64,000 nt of DNA from Paracoccus alcaliphilus (GTDB lineage Bacteria > Pseudomonadota > Alphaproteobacteria > Rhodobacterales > Rhodobacteraceae). Every line of letters begins with the position of its first letter. Position 1 is the first letter of the stretch. A program made the position numbers and the translations under genes. The notes under the pieces are model-generated. The model searched no databases. It saw nothing but the letters and a program-made list of their open reading frames with translations, and had not been told where the DNA came from. Shown piece after piece: positions 7,221 to 15,788 of this stretch. The stretch spans positions 310,001-374,000 of the forward strand of contig NZ_CP067126.1 of assembly GCF_028553725.1 (NCBI RefSeq). Direction: 5' to 3'.

Positions 7221-9272
7221 ATGCCCCCCATATTCAAGCAAGGCGAACGGCTTGGCCGCCTGACGACGGTGTTGGGCGAAGATGTTCTCGTGCTTTTGCG
7301 CTTTGACGGCAGCGATCACCTGAACGACCTGTTCGACTATCGGGTCGAGGCGCTGGCCAGTCGCGCCGATATCGATTTCGACGAGCTGGTCGGCACCCAT
7401 GCCACGGTCCAGATCGAGGGCCGCGAAGGCATCCGCCAATTCGACGGGATCGTCACGCAGACCCGTTGGGCCGGCACGGGCGAGAACGGCCACCGCTATG
7501 ACTTGACGCTGCGACCGTGGTTCTGGCTGGCCTCGCGTCGGCGCAACCAGCGGATTTTCCACAACAAGACCGTGGTCGAGATCTTGCAGGAACTGCTGTC
7601 GGATTACGCCCCGCTTGGCGATCCGGCGCTGGAACTGAAGCTGTCCGAGGATTACCCCAAGCTGGAATACACCGTCCAATATCGCGAATCCGATCTGGAT
7701 TTCGCCCGGCGGCAGATGGAGCGGTTCGGCATCAGCTTTCATTTCCGCCACCAGCCGGGCAGTCACACGCTGGTGCTGACCGACGATGTTCTGGCCCATG
7801 ACAGCATCGGCGCACGCCCCTATAAAAGCTATGACGGCCATCACCAGTCCGAAGGCGAGCATTTCTGGGAATGGGCGCCCGAACGCAATCTGACCACCGG
7901 CGCGATCCGGCTGACCGATTACAACTTCAAGACGCCCACCGCCTCGATGGAGACCGACAAGACCGGCGACGCCGCCCATGCGCAGGGCAAGATCGAAAGC
8001 TTCGACTATCCCGGCGATTACCTGTCGCAGGATATCGGCAAGATCGTGTCGGGGCTGCGCACGCGGCAGGAACGCGGCGCCGATCGGCGCAACCGCGCGG
8101 TGGGTGACACGCTGTCGCTGGCGGCGGGCAAGGTGGTGCAGCTGGCGGGCGATCCGGTGCCGGGCACGGGCGAGCGTTACCTGTGCCTCAGCGGCAATTA
8201 CCACTTCGTCAGCGAGGCTTACGGCTCGGGCGGGGCGGACAGCGACGGCTATTCCTTCACCGGCAGCTTCATCCTGATGCCCGACACCGCGCCCATGGCC
8301 CCGCCGCGGCGCACCACGGTGCCGGTGGTGCAGGGTCCGCAAACCGCCGTCGTCGTCGGCGAGGGCGAAATCGACTGCGACGAATTCGGCCGGATTCTGG
8401 TCCGGTTCCACTGGGATCTGGAAGGCGCGCATTCGATGCGCTGCCGGGTCAGCCAGAACTGGGCCGGTCAGGGCTGGGGCGGCATGGTCATCCCCCGCAT
8501 CGGCATGGAGGTCGTGGTCGAGTTTCTGGAAGGCGATCCCGACAAGCCGCTGGTGACCGGCTGCGTCTATAACGGCCGCAATCAGGTTCCCTATCCGCTG
8601 CCTGCGAACAAGACCGTCTCGACCTTCAAATCCGACACGCATGAGGGCGGCGGCTATAACGAATTCCGGTTCGAGGATCAGGCCGGGCGCGAAGAGGTCT
8701 TCATGCATGCGCAGAAGGACCACAACACCATCATCGAGAATGATGAAAGCCATTCGATCGGCCATGACCGCAGCAAGACCGTGGGCAATGACCAGTCCGA
8801 ATCGATCGGCAATGACAAGACCATCAGCGTCGGTCACGATCATCGGGAAACCATCGGCAACGACATGTTCTATGATGTCGGTCAAAGCCAGCAGGAAAAC
8901 TATGGCAAGGACCACATCCACCGCGTCGGCAATATTTACAAGCAGTCGATCTTTGCCGACCATCTCTATGAAACCGGACGGAATTTCGAGGGCGAGGTTT
9001 TCGGCCGCTTCAGTCTGGATGTGGGTGAGTCGATCACCAACAACACCCGCCGCCACACGCTGATGGCCTTCGAGAAGATGCAGATCAAGGGGCCGGGCGG
9101 CAAGCTGACCATCGACGCCAGCGGCATCACGTTGGAGGCCGCGAATATCCGGCTGAAGGGCAATGTGACCATGGGCGGATCGGGCGGCGCGCAGGTGCCC
9201 ACGCTGCAAATGGCCGCGCGCGAGGGGCTGCCGCTCTGCGAGGAATGCGCCAGGTTCGAGGACGAGGCCTAG
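7221..9272 (+). CDS. vgrG: Type VI secretion spike protein VgrG
   Basis: This 683-residue protein is a full-length VgrG. The gp27-like domain holds FDYRVEALASRADIDFDELVG and the QYRESDLDFARRQMERFGI segment. The gp5-like OB fold has CDEFGRILVRFHWD, and QNWAGQGWGGMVIPRIGMEV leads into the beta-helix needle with repeated H-D and N-D units (for example IGHDRSKTVGNDQS). The C-terminus carries ECARFEDEA. The ATG at 7221 has GGAG 8 bases upstream; a TTG at 7218 is less likely. VgrG tips the T6SS tube and is secreted with cargo. It heads a cassette with PAAR, adaptor and candidate effector genes. No core tss genes lie in this window. Confidence 0.93.
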   Translation: MPPIFKQGERLGRLTTVLGEDVLVLLRFDGSDHLNDLFDYRVEALASRADIDFDELVGTHATVQIEGREGIRQFDGIVTQTRWAGTGENGHRYDLTLRPWFWLASRRRNQRIFHNKTVVEILQELLSDYAPLGDPALELKLSEDYPKLEYTVQYRESDLDFARRQMERFGISFHFRHQPGSHTLVLTDDVLAHDSIGARPYKSYDGHHQSEGEHFWEWAPERNLTTGAIRLTDYNFKTPTASMETDKTGDAAHAQGKIESFDYPGDYLSQDIGKIVSGLRTRQERGADRRNRAVGDTLSLAAGKVVQLAGDPVPGTGERYLCLSGNYHFVSEAYGSGGADSDGYSFTGSFILMPDTAPMAPPRRTTVPVVQGPQTAVVVGEGEIDCDEFGRILVRFHWDLEGAHSMRCRVSQNWAGQGWGGMVIPRIGMEVVVEFLEGDPDKPLVTGCVYNGRNQVPYPLPANKTVSTFKSDTHEGGGYNEFRFEDQAGREEVFMHAQKDHNTIIENDESHSIGHDRSKTVGNDQSESIGNDKTISVGHDHRETIGNDMFYDVGQSQQENYGKDHIHRVGNIYKQSIFADHLYETGRNFEGEVFGRFSLDVGESITNNTRRHTLMAFEKMQIKGPGGKLTIDASGITLEAANIRLKGNVTMGGSGGAQVPTLQMAAREGLPLCEECARFEDEA

Positions 9273-9273
9273 G

Positions 9274-9528
9274 ATGCGGATCATCGCACGGGTCGGCGAC
9301 AAGCATCTGTGCCCCAGACATGGCACCAACATGATCGTCGAAGGCGGCAGCAGCCTGATCGACGGTCGCGCCGTTGCGCGAATAGGCGATAAATGCGCCT
9401 GCGGCGGCGTCATCGTCGAGGGCGATCCCGGCGCGCTGTGTGATGGGCGCCCGGTCAGCTATTTCGGCGCCAAGACCAGCTGCGGCGGGATCATCTCGGA
9501 ATGCAAGGGCAGCGCCGCGCTGTCCTGA
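9274..9528 (+). CDS. PAAR-domain spike tip protein
   Basis: This 84-residue protein is almost entirely a PAAR domain. It has a conserved start (RIIARVGDKHLCPRHG), the DGRAVARIGDKCACGG repeat, and His/Cys residues placed to bind the zinc that sharpens the VgrG tip. It begins one base after the vgrG stop. No toxin extension is fused, so cargo is probably recruited by the downstream DUF4123 protein. Confidence 0.88.
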   Translation: MRIIARVGDKHLCPRHGTNMIVEGGSSLIDGRAVARIGDKCACGGVIVEGDPGALCDGRPVSYFGAKTSCGGIISECKGSAALS

Positions 9529-9587
9529 CCACTCGCCCCAGCCTTGTTTTTCATTCGCCACGGGTTCCCGGTTCATTGTTTACCTGA

Positions 9588-10817
9588 ATGTCGGTTTTTT
9601 TCGCCACGGTCCATTTCACCGATCCAGAGGGGCGCGAAGGTCGCTCGGACTGGGCGGTCGAGGCGTCGGACGGCGATCATGCGCTGACCCTTATCCGGCA
9701 CCGGCTGGCCCGCGACGGGCGGCGACTGCTGTCGGTATCGCTGACCGAAGAGAAAACAGGCGACGGCTTTGCCGAGGTCGGCGCATCGGACATGCTGCGC
9801 GAGGGGCCGGTACACTGGACCGGCCATCCCGGCGATGGCGCCGTCCACATTTCCGAAACCCTGCCCCACCCCCCCGGATCGGCGCAACCGGACTGGATCG
9901 ACCCGGCCTTTCGGGATGCGCTTTTTGCGCCTTGCGGGACGGATCGGATTTACGCCGTCATCGACCCGCATCTGTGGCCCTCGCAGCATGGCAGCCTGCC
10001 CGAGGATATCGCGGCCGCCGGTCTGCCCGCCGCCAGCCTGTTCGATCTGGACAGCGATCACAGCCGCGCCGATACCGCGCCCTGGCTGATCGACCTGACC
10101 ATTCCGGGGGCTGAGGTCCCCCGCTTTGCGCCCACCAGCCTGCACCGGCGCGCATTTGCCAAGGGCACCGGCCCCGGATGCCAGCTGTTTCTGCGCAGCC
10201 CGCTGCCGCTGGTCCCGATGCGTCAAAGCCTGCGCAAGCTGACCAAGGTGCAGGACACCGACGGAAAGTGGTATTTCAACCGTTTCTGGGAGCCCGAGTT
10301 CTTTCTGTATTTCGTGCTGTTTCTGGAAGGGCGCCGGATGCTGGCGCCTCTGGCGGATCTGACCGGCTTTGCACTGGCCAGCGAGGGGCGCATCATCACC
10401 GCCCGCACCGATCTGCGCGCCACACCCGAAGCCCCGCCCGACCGCGAGGGCGATCTGGACCTGCTGTTCGAGGCAGGAACGGCAATGGTGGCGCTACGTC
10501 ATGCGAGACGGCTTGAAAAAGAGTTTCTAAAGGGCTGCAATACCGACATTGTTTACGCGCTGGCGAAGGAACGGTTCGGACTGGTGGGAATGGATTATCG
10601 CTTCGTCATGAAATGCGTCGATATCAGTTACAGCATGGTGGGATTTTTTGGCGACAGCGCCGGAAACAGGCTGACGGATGAAACGGTGCGCGCCTGTTTC
10701 GATTCCTCGGGTCAGTTGTCCCCCCAGATCGAGATCCTGCATGGGCTGTGCATGTTCGGGCTGCGGCAGGGCGTGTCGCCCGACCTGCTGCACAGTCAGG
10801 TGAGGTTCGGATCGTGA
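9588..10817 (+). CDS. DUF4123-domain T6SS effector adaptor/chaperone
   Basis: In this 409-residue protein the middle part shows the DUF4123 pattern. IYAVIDPHLWP is near residue 125 and PAASLFDLD near residue 148. APWLIDL is near residue 165, QLFLRSPLPLVPMRQSLRK near residue 205, and YFNRFWEPEFFLYFV near residue 225. DUF4123 proteins load specific effectors onto VgrG. An extra N-terminal domain (residues 1-90) and a C-terminal helical region (from about residue 300) are not recognised. The 3' end overlaps the effector candidate by the GTGA at 10814-10817, so adaptor and cargo are translationally coupled. Confidence 0.78.
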   Translation: MSVFFATVHFTDPEGREGRSDWAVEASDGDHALTLIRHRLARDGRRLLSVSLTEEKTGDGFAEVGASDMLREGPVHWTGHPGDGAVHISETLPHPPGSAQPDWIDPAFRDALFAPCGTDRIYAVIDPHLWPSQHGSLPEDIAAAGLPAASLFDLDSDHSRADTAPWLIDLTIPGAEVPRFAPTSLHRRAFAKGTGPGCQLFLRSPLPLVPMRQSLRKLTKVQDTDGKWYFNRFWEPEFFLYFVLFLEGRRMLAPLADLTGFALASEGRIITARTDLRATPEAPPDREGDLDLLFEAGTAMVALRHARRLEKEFLKGCNTDIVYALAKERFGLVGMDYRFVMKCVDISYSMVGFFGDSAGNRLTDETVRACFDSSGQLSPQIEILHGLCMFGLRQGVSPDLLHSQVRFGS

Positions 10818-11530
10818 CCAACCCATCATCCTCGATCAGCGACAGCGCCCGCCGCGCCGCGCATTCCGCCCGTTCCCGGCTGTCACAAGGTGGCTCGGGC
10901 GGTTCCGCCTCAGCCGGGTCGGGGTCGCGGGGGTCGGGCAGCAACAGCAATTCATCGGGCAGCAACGATGCCGCCATGCCGGCCGAGCTGTCGGGCGGGC
11001 GCACCTGCCACAGCTGTCCCGACTGGCGTTATGTCATGGGGATCCGCAGGCTGGGCGGGGTGCCTTATCTCTATTCCTGGCACCATCTGTTTCTGATCGC
11101 CTGGAACCGTGGCGGAACCGGCGCGATGCCGACCTACAGCGCCTTTCCGTCCCATCCCGATGGCGATGCGGGGGTGCTGGGACCGCTGAAGGGGGCCTCG
11201 ACCAGCGACAGCTCGAAACCCGTCGAGGCCGGGCATGAGACCGATCCCGCCGATTCGGGGGATATGGGTTATCTGCAATCCGCCCATGCGGCGGATTTCG
11301 CCCGCAGCGGGGAATATGCGCCCGACAACCGCTATGTTATCCTGCGCGACATGAACCGTGATCTGGGCACCGAATTGATGGCACAATCCCACGCCATGGA
11401 TGCAATGCGGATCCGCTATGTTCCCACCGGTCCCAACAGCAACTCTTTCGCGATGTCCCTGGCCGAACGTGTCGGCCTGCCCCGCCGCAAGCCCGAAGGG
11501 GACGCACCCGGTTCAGGGATCAAGATATGA
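10814..11530 (+). CDS. Candidate T6SS effector, GPNSNSF-motif (possible papain-like/permuted amidase fold)
   Basis: This 238-residue protein starts at GTG 10814, overlapping the adaptor stop. Residues 1-55 are a Ser/Gly-rich disordered tail. The folded part has CHSCPDWRY, YLYSWHHLFLIAWN, FPSHPDGDAG, then RYVPTGPNSNSFAMSLAE and a terminal APGSG-like stretch. A histidine early and a PNSNSF block late is the order seen in permuted NlpC/P60- or LRAT-like folds, but a serine occupies the usual cysteine place. The fold assignment is an inference. Position after VgrG-PAAR-DUF4123 and before a signal-peptide protein supports a secreted antibacterial effector. There is no signal peptide. Confidence 0.55.
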   Translation: MTNPSSSISDSARRAAHSARSRLSQGGSGGSASAGSGSRGSGSNSNSSGSNDAAMPAELSGGRTCHSCPDWRYVMGIRRLGGVPYLYSWHHLFLIAWNRGGTGAMPTYSAFPSHPDGDAGVLGPLKGASTSDSSKPVEAGHETDPADSGDMGYLQSAHAADFARSGEYAPDNRYVILRDMNRDLGTELMAQSHAMDAMRIRYVPTGPNSNSFAMSLAERVGLPRRKPEGDAPGSGIKI

Positions 11531-11949
11531 TCCCGCGCCCTGTCCTGCTGGCGGCCCTGATCGCCCTGACCGCCCCCGCCTTTGCCCAACAGCCGCCAGC
11601 CCAAGAGACCAGCATGATCCCAGCCGCCGAGCCGCTGAACCCCTCTGACGCGCTTGAGGCGACCCGCGCCAAACTGGCCCGACAACTGATCGGACTTGCG
11701 CCGGATGCGGTGGCCGGGCGACTGGCCGAGGCTGGCGCGCAAGGGGTTGCCGTCACCGATCTGGCCGCGATGGATCTTGCGCCGGGCACCGATCTGGGCG
11801 ACGGGCTGCGGGCAGGGGATCAGGTTCTGTCGGTCACCTTCGGTTTGCGGCGCGGGTTTTTCCGCCCCGATCAGCGTTTCCTTCTGGATCTTGGCCATGA
11901 CGGGTCGGTGGTGACCGACTTGCTGGGCCTGAAGGCCATGCCAAAATGA
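11527..11949 (+). CDS. Signal-peptide protein downstream of effector, candidate periplasmic immunity protein
   Basis: This 140-residue protein has a clear signal peptide (hydrophobic LLAALIALTAPAFA, cleavage after AFA near residue 20). The mature domain is soluble: an alpha-helical linker, then ARQLIGLAPDAV and DQVLSVTFGLRRGFFRPDQRF strands. It overlaps the effector stop (ATGA at 11527-11530) and the next start (11946-11949). T6SS effectors that act in the periplasm are usually encoded beside exported immunity proteins, so that is the best inference. No known immunity family was recognised. Confidence 0.55.
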   Translation: MIPRPVLLAALIALTAPAFAQQPPAQETSMIPAAEPLNPSDALEATRAKLARQLIGLAPDAVAGRLAEAGAQGVAVTDLAAMDLAPGTDLGDGLRAGDQVLSVTFGLRRGFFRPDQRFLLDLGHDGSVVTDLLGLKAMPK

Positions 11950-12251
11950 CCGAAGGGCAGCGGCCGGGCGCGCTGCGACTGCGTCTGGATATGGACAAGG
12001 CGCAGATCAGTGTCGTTGCCGGCGAGATTCTGACCGGCCTGCATGCAACCGAATTGCCCGATCATATCGATCACCTCCGGTCGGATTTCGATCTGTTGTG
12101 GCAGGCGGATGGCAGCGCCGTGCTGAGCATCCGGCTGTGGCAGGATAATGAGCCGCCCTTTCGTCATGCGGTGATCGTGCTGGTTCTGGGCTTCGAGGGC
12201 GGACGGGTCAGCGGCATCGAGGACTGCGTCCGTCGTGGGTTCGGTGGCTGA
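11946..12251 (+). CDS. Small cytoplasmic protein at end of T6SS cassette, function unknown
   Basis: This 101-residue protein has no signal peptide. It is beta-rich, with LRLRLDMDKAQISVV, FDLLWQADGSAVLSIRLW and HAVIVLVLGFEGGRVSGIED. The ATGA overlap with the preceding gene (11946-11949) makes it the last gene of the cassette. It could be a second immunity or accessory factor. No family was recognised. Confidence 0.5.
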   Translation: MTEGQRPGALRLRLDMDKAQISVVAGEILTGLHATELPDHIDHLRSDFDLLWQADGSAVLSIRLWQDNEPPFRHAVIVLVLGFEGGRVSGIEDCVRRGFGG

Positions 12252-12293
12252 GGCGTGTTGTCCTTTCGGAGTGGCGCGGGGGCTCTGCCCCCA

Positions 12294-12326
12294 GCCCAGC
12301 CAGCCCCTCGATGGGGCTGGCTGGGC
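12294..12326. terminator. Large perfect hairpin between convergent genes, possible intergenic repeat
   Basis: The 14-bp arms starting GCCCAGCC (12294-12307) and ending in GGCTGGGC (12313-12326) are exact inverted repeats with a 5-bp loop. A second small GC hairpin precedes it (GGGGGCTCTGCCCCC, 12278-12292), and a CCCCCGGGATATTT block follows at about 12329. It sits between the convergent T6SS cassette and CoA-transferase gene, so it may act as a bidirectional terminator. The trailing block resembles intergenic repeats I recall from other Rhodobacterales genomes. Confidence 0.55.
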
Positions 12327-12368
12327 TTCCCCCGGGATATTTGCGACACCAGAGATGGGATGGGTGTT

Positions 12369-13550
12369 TCAGGATCGTGGATGAAAGCGCCATTCGCCTT
12401 GGCCCAGGGCGGGGGCGGCGCGGGTGGTGGTCAGCGGGCTGCGCGACAGATTGAGGGGGCTGCGCAGGCCGGGGATGCCTTCGGGGATGATGCGCATGCC
12501 CCGGGCGGCGATCTGGGGGTCGGCCAGCGCCTCGGCCACGTCATTGACCGGCCCGGCGGGTACGCCCGCCTGTTCCAGCGCCGCGATCAGGTCGTTGCGG
12601 GGGCGGCGCGCGGTGGCTGCGGCAAGGATCGGTACCAGCCGGTCGCGATGGGCGACGCGGGCGGGGTTGGTGGCGTAATCGGGATTGGCGGGCAGGTCGG
12701 ACAGGTCCAGCACCCGGCAAAGTGCCGCGAATTGCCGGTCGTTGCCGCAGGCGATGATCAGATGGCCGTCGGATGCCGGGAACAGCTGATAGGGCACGAT
12801 ATTGGGATGGGCGTTGCCCAGCCGGTGCGGCACCGTTCCACCCAGCAGGTAATTCGTTGCCTGATTGGCCAGCACCGCCGTCGCGCAATCCAGCAGTGAC
12901 AGGTCCAGATGCTGGCCGAGGCCAGAGTGCGCGCGCTCGGCCAGCGCTGCCTGCACCGCGATCACGCCATACAGTCCGGTGAAGATATCGATCCATGCGA
13001 CGCCGACCTTTTGCGGCTCTGCTTGCGGGTCGCCGGTCAGGTCCATGATTCCGCACATGCCCTGGATCATGAAGTCATAACCCGGTTGCGCGGCGCGCGG
13101 GCCGTTCTGTCCGAAACCCGTGACCGAGGTATAGATCAGGCCCGGGTTGCGGGTGGACAGGCTGGCGTAATCCAGCCCGAATTTCGTCAGACCGCCTACC
13201 TTGAAATTCTCGATCACCACATCGGCGTCACCGATCAGCGCCTTCAGGCGTTCCAGATCGGTCGGGTCGTTGAAATCGCAGATAACCGAGCTTTTGCCGC
13301 GATTGGCGGCGTGGAAATAGGCGGCGACGGTTTCGGATCCGCCATCGGCGCGGGCTCGGGTGATGAAGGGCGGGCCCCAGCGGCGGGTGTCGTCGCCTTC
13401 GGGGGATTCGACCTTGATCACCTCGGCGCCCAGATCGGCCAAGGTCTGGCCGATCCAGGGTCCGGCAAGGATGCGGGCCAGTTCGACGACGCGCAGCCCC
13501 TTCAGCGGCGCCTCAACCAAAGGCCGGAATCCCCGTCTGCGCCCGGCCAA
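12369..13550 (-). CDS. Class III CoA-transferase (CaiB/BaiF), probably glutarate-linked
   Basis: This 393-residue protein has the family III N-terminus [33 protein letters not shown]. It also has FNRGKSS-like [10 protein letters not shown], and [18 protein letters not shown] with the aspartate region used for the acyl anhydride. [18 protein letters not shown] and a C-terminal alpha/beta domain follow. These enzymes move CoA between organic acids. It directly follows gcdH and overlaps it, which suggests activation of glutarate or a related dicarboxylate. A TTG start at 13520 (4 codons before the core) is also plausible; at 13550 no clear ribosome-binding site was seen. Confidence 0.82.
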   Translation of the reverse strand: MAGRRRGFRPLVEAPLKGLRVVELARILAGPWIGQTLADLGAEVIKVESPEGDDTRRWGPPFITRARADGGSETVAAYFHAANRGKSSVICDFNDPTDLERLKALIGDADVVIENFKVGGLTKFGLDYASLSTRNPGLIYTSVTGFGQNGPRAAQPGYDFMIQGMCGIMDLTGDPQAEPQKVGVAWIDIFTGLYGVIAVQAALAERAHSGLGQHLDLSLLDCATAVLANQATNYLLGGTVPHRLGNAHPNIVPYQLFPASDGHLIIACGNDRQFAALCRVLDLSDLPANPDYATNPARVAHRDRLVPILAAATARRPRNDLIAALEQAGVPAGPVNDVAEALADPQIAARGMRIIPEGIPGLRSPLNLSRSPLTTTRAAPALGQGEWRFHPRS

Positions 13551-14712
13551 GGATCAGGGCATGCACGTCATGGGTGCCCTCATAGGTGTTCACGGTTTCC
13601 AGATTCTGGGCGTGGCGCATGACGTGATAGTCGATCTGGATGCCGTTGCCACCATGCATGTCGCGGGCCATGCGGGCGATGTCCAGCGCCTTGCCGCAAT
13701 TGTTGCGCTTGATCAGGCTGATCATTTCGGGGGCGAAGCGGCCCTCGTCGAACAATCGCCCCACCCGCAGGCTGGCTTGCAGCCCCAGCGCGATTTCGGT
13801 CTGCATGTCGGCCAGTTTCTTCTGGTAAAGCTGCGTCGCCGCCAGCGGGCGGTTGAACTGGTGCCGGTCCAGCCCGTATTGCCGCGCCCGGAACCAGCAA
13901 TCCTCGGCCGCGCCCATCGCGCCCCAGCTGATCCCGTAACGCGCGCGGTTCAGACAGCCGAAGGGGCCGCCCATGCCCTCGGCCCCGGGCAGCAGCGCGT
14001 CCTCGCCCACCTCGACATTGTCCATCACGATCTCGCCGGTGACCGAGGCGCGCAAGCTCAGTTTGCCCTCGATCTTGGGCGAGGAGAGCCCCTTCATGCC
14101 CTTTTCCAGCACGAATCCCCTGATCTTGCCGCCATGCGCTTCGGACTTGGCCCAGACCACGAAGACATCGGCGATCGGCGCGTTCGATATCCACATCTTC
14201 GATCCCGACAGAACATAGCCGCCATCGCAGGCGACGGCCCGCGTGCGCATGCCCGCCGGATCGGAGCCGGCATCGGGTTCGGTCAGGCCGAAACAGCCGA
14301 TGAATTCGCCCGAGGCCAGTTTCGGCAGATATCTGCGTTTCTGGTCCTCGCTGCCGTAGGCCTCGATCGGATACATCACCAGCGAGGACTGCACCGAGGC
14401 CATCGAGCGATAACCGCTGTCGATCCGCTCGATTTCCCGCGCGACCAGACCATAGGCGACATAGGACGCCCCGATGCCGCCATAATCTTCGGCCACGGTG
14501 ACGCCCAGCAGGCCGGCGGCGCCCATTTCGCGAAAGATCTCGGGATCGGTATGTTCGGTCAGATAGGCGTTCTGCACCCGCGGGGCCAGTCGATCAGCCG
14601 CAAAGGCCGCCGCGCTGTCGCTGATCATCCGCTCTTCTTCGGTCAGTTGCTCACTGAGGAAAAACGGATCGTCCCAGCTGAATGACCCGCCCTTGTGCGA
14701 CTTGACCGACAT
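13513..14712 (-). CDS. gcdH: Glutaryl-CoA dehydrogenase
   Basis: This 399-residue protein is an acyl-CoA dehydrogenase. It has [19 protein letters not shown], the [18 protein letters not shown] segment with the glutaryl-binding arginine, and [31 protein letters not shown] is followed by the catalytic glutamate in [15 protein letters not shown] near residue 378. It oxidatively decarboxylates glutaryl-CoA to crotonyl-CoA in lysine, tryptophan and glutarate breakdown, passing electrons to ETF. AGGAGG lies 6 bases before the ATG at 14712, which selects this start over the one at 14733. The 3' end overlaps the CoA-transferase gene. Confidence 0.93.
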   Translation of the reverse strand: MSVKSHKGGSFSWDDPFFLSEQLTEEERMISDSAAAFAADRLAPRVQNAYLTEHTDPEIFREMGAAGLLGVTVAEDYGGIGASYVAYGLVAREIERIDSGYRSMASVQSSLVMYPIEAYGSEDQKRRYLPKLASGEFIGCFGLTEPDAGSDPAGMRTRAVACDGGYVLSGSKMWISNAPIADVFVVWAKSEAHGGKIRGFVLEKGMKGLSSPKIEGKLSLRASVTGEIVMDNVEVGEDALLPGAEGMGGPFGCLNRARYGISWGAMGAAEDCWFRARQYGLDRHQFNRPLAATQLYQKKLADMQTEIALGLQASLRVGRLFDEGRFAPEMISLIKRNNCGKALDIARMARDMHGGNGIQIDYHVMRHAQNLETVNTYEGTHDVHALILGRAQTGIPAFG

Positions 14713-14815
14713 GCCCATCCTCCTGTCATGCAAGGGGCATGGCCGCCCCGTCAGGGTTCAGCTTAGCCAATTCCCTGTCGCATGAAAGCCCCTCGGGCGG
14801 GCCGTTCGGGACGGG

Positions 14816-14956
14816 TCACACAAGCAGCAGAAGAAGCAGCCCCCAAACCGCCACATTGGCCAGAATCGCCAGTTGCCGGCTCATGCGGGCGCTGCTTGCG
14901 GCCTCGGCCTGCCGGTCCATGCGTCGCAGGATCAGTTCGGTCTGGATATCATACAT
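14816..14956 (-). CDS. Small single-pass membrane protein, function unknown
   Basis: This 46-residue protein has a charged amphipathic N-terminal half (TELILRRMDRQAEAASSARM) followed by a C-terminal membrane helix (LAILANVAVWGLLLLLLV) that runs to the end. The start at 14956 was chosen because AAAGGAGG lies 7 bases upstream on the minus strand; the longer frame to 15019 has no such signal. It is probably a tail-anchored inner membrane peptide, 100 bp from the divergent gcdH operon promoter side. Confidence 0.6.
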   Translation of the reverse strand: MYDIQTELILRRMDRQAEAASSARMSRQLAILANVAVWGLLLLLLV

Positions 14957-15196
14957 CGAAGCGACCTCCTTTATGTCCTGCATTAAATCTAGCAAACTGG
15001 TCGTGTATTTTTGTTCCAAACTTGGCGGTGCAGGGGAAATGATAGCCTCTGGCGCGTGGGTGGAAGGGAAGATCGCGGGCCTTCCGGGCGGGGGCGGATG
15101 AAATTTCCCCCAAAGCGTCGATATATGGAAAAATATCCTATGCCCGGATCGTCGCGTCTGATTGTCTTGCGCGCGGCGGCAATCTACCTTTCGGGA

Positions 15197-15649
15197 ATGA
15201 TTACCCAGAAGGCGAAATACGCGCTCAAGGCATTGATGGTTCTGGGGGACGAGGCCGAGCGGTCCGTTCCCGAGCCGTTGACCATCAGCACCATCGCCCG
15301 CAGATCCGGAACCCCCAAGCGGTTTCTGGAGCAGATCCTGCTGGAGATTCGCAATGCCGGGATCGTCGGGTCGATCCGGGGGCGTGATGGTGGCTATCTG
15401 CTGATCCGGCCACCGGCGCTGGTCTCGATCCCGGAATTGTTGCGCCTGCTGGACGGGCCGATTGCGCCCCTGCCCTGCCTGTCACGCAGCGCCTATCAGC
15501 GATGCGACGATTGCACCGACGAGGCCACCTGCCGCATCCGTCGCATGTTCGCCGAAATCTTCTGGTCCTATCTGATCATCATCGAGTCGCTGACGCTGGC
15601 CGATATCCTTTCGGCTGGCCACCTGCCGCAGGAACTGAGCGAACCCTGA
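15197..15649 (+). CDS. Rrf2-family regulator with four-cysteine cluster
   Basis: This 150-residue protein has an N-terminal winged helix (MITQKAKYALKALMVLGD, ISTIARRSGTPKRFLEQILLEIRNAGIV, and the wing GRDGGYLLIRPP). The C-terminal half has cysteines spaced C-x10-C-x2-C-x6-C (PCLSRSAYQRCDDCTDEATC), suitable for binding an Fe-S cluster as in IscR, NsrR and RirA. The ATG at 15197 gives the family-typical start. A weak dyad, GATAT (15120-15124) and ATATC (15133-15137), lies upstream and could be an autoregulatory site. The targets are unknown. Confidence 0.85.
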   Translation: MITQKAKYALKALMVLGDEAERSVPEPLTISTIARRSGTPKRFLEQILLEIRNAGIVGSIRGRDGGYLLIRPPALVSIPELLRLLDGPIAPLPCLSRSAYQRCDDCTDEATCRIRRMFAEIFWSYLIIIESLTLADILSAGHLPQELSEP

Positions 15650-15788
15650 TCTCTCAAATCGCCGAAACAGAGAAAAATCCGCTCTTTCGGGCGGAAAATT
15701 CGTGTCGGATTCTCTTTTGCAAAACACGACCGTTCATGTCGTAATTAAGGAATTGCCGCAGGGCAATCAGCGCAAAGGAGATGCTGAC

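Noticed and set aside
7035..9413. Very long minus-strand frame extending the nucleotidyltransferase gene through the whole of vgrG
   Set aside because: It is antisense to a clear VgrG, has repetitive His/Asp/Arg-rich translation without domains, and the gene has a proper start with ribosome-binding site at 7034.
14957..15030. GGAAC with GTTT downstream on the minus strand, before the small membrane protein
   Set aside because: The spacing is 15 bp, outside the 16-17 bp of EcfG promoters, so it was not called.
15677..15700. Hairpin TCCGC...GCGGA after the Rrf2 gene as terminator
   Set aside because: The stem is only 5 bp and lacks a T-run; too weak to call.
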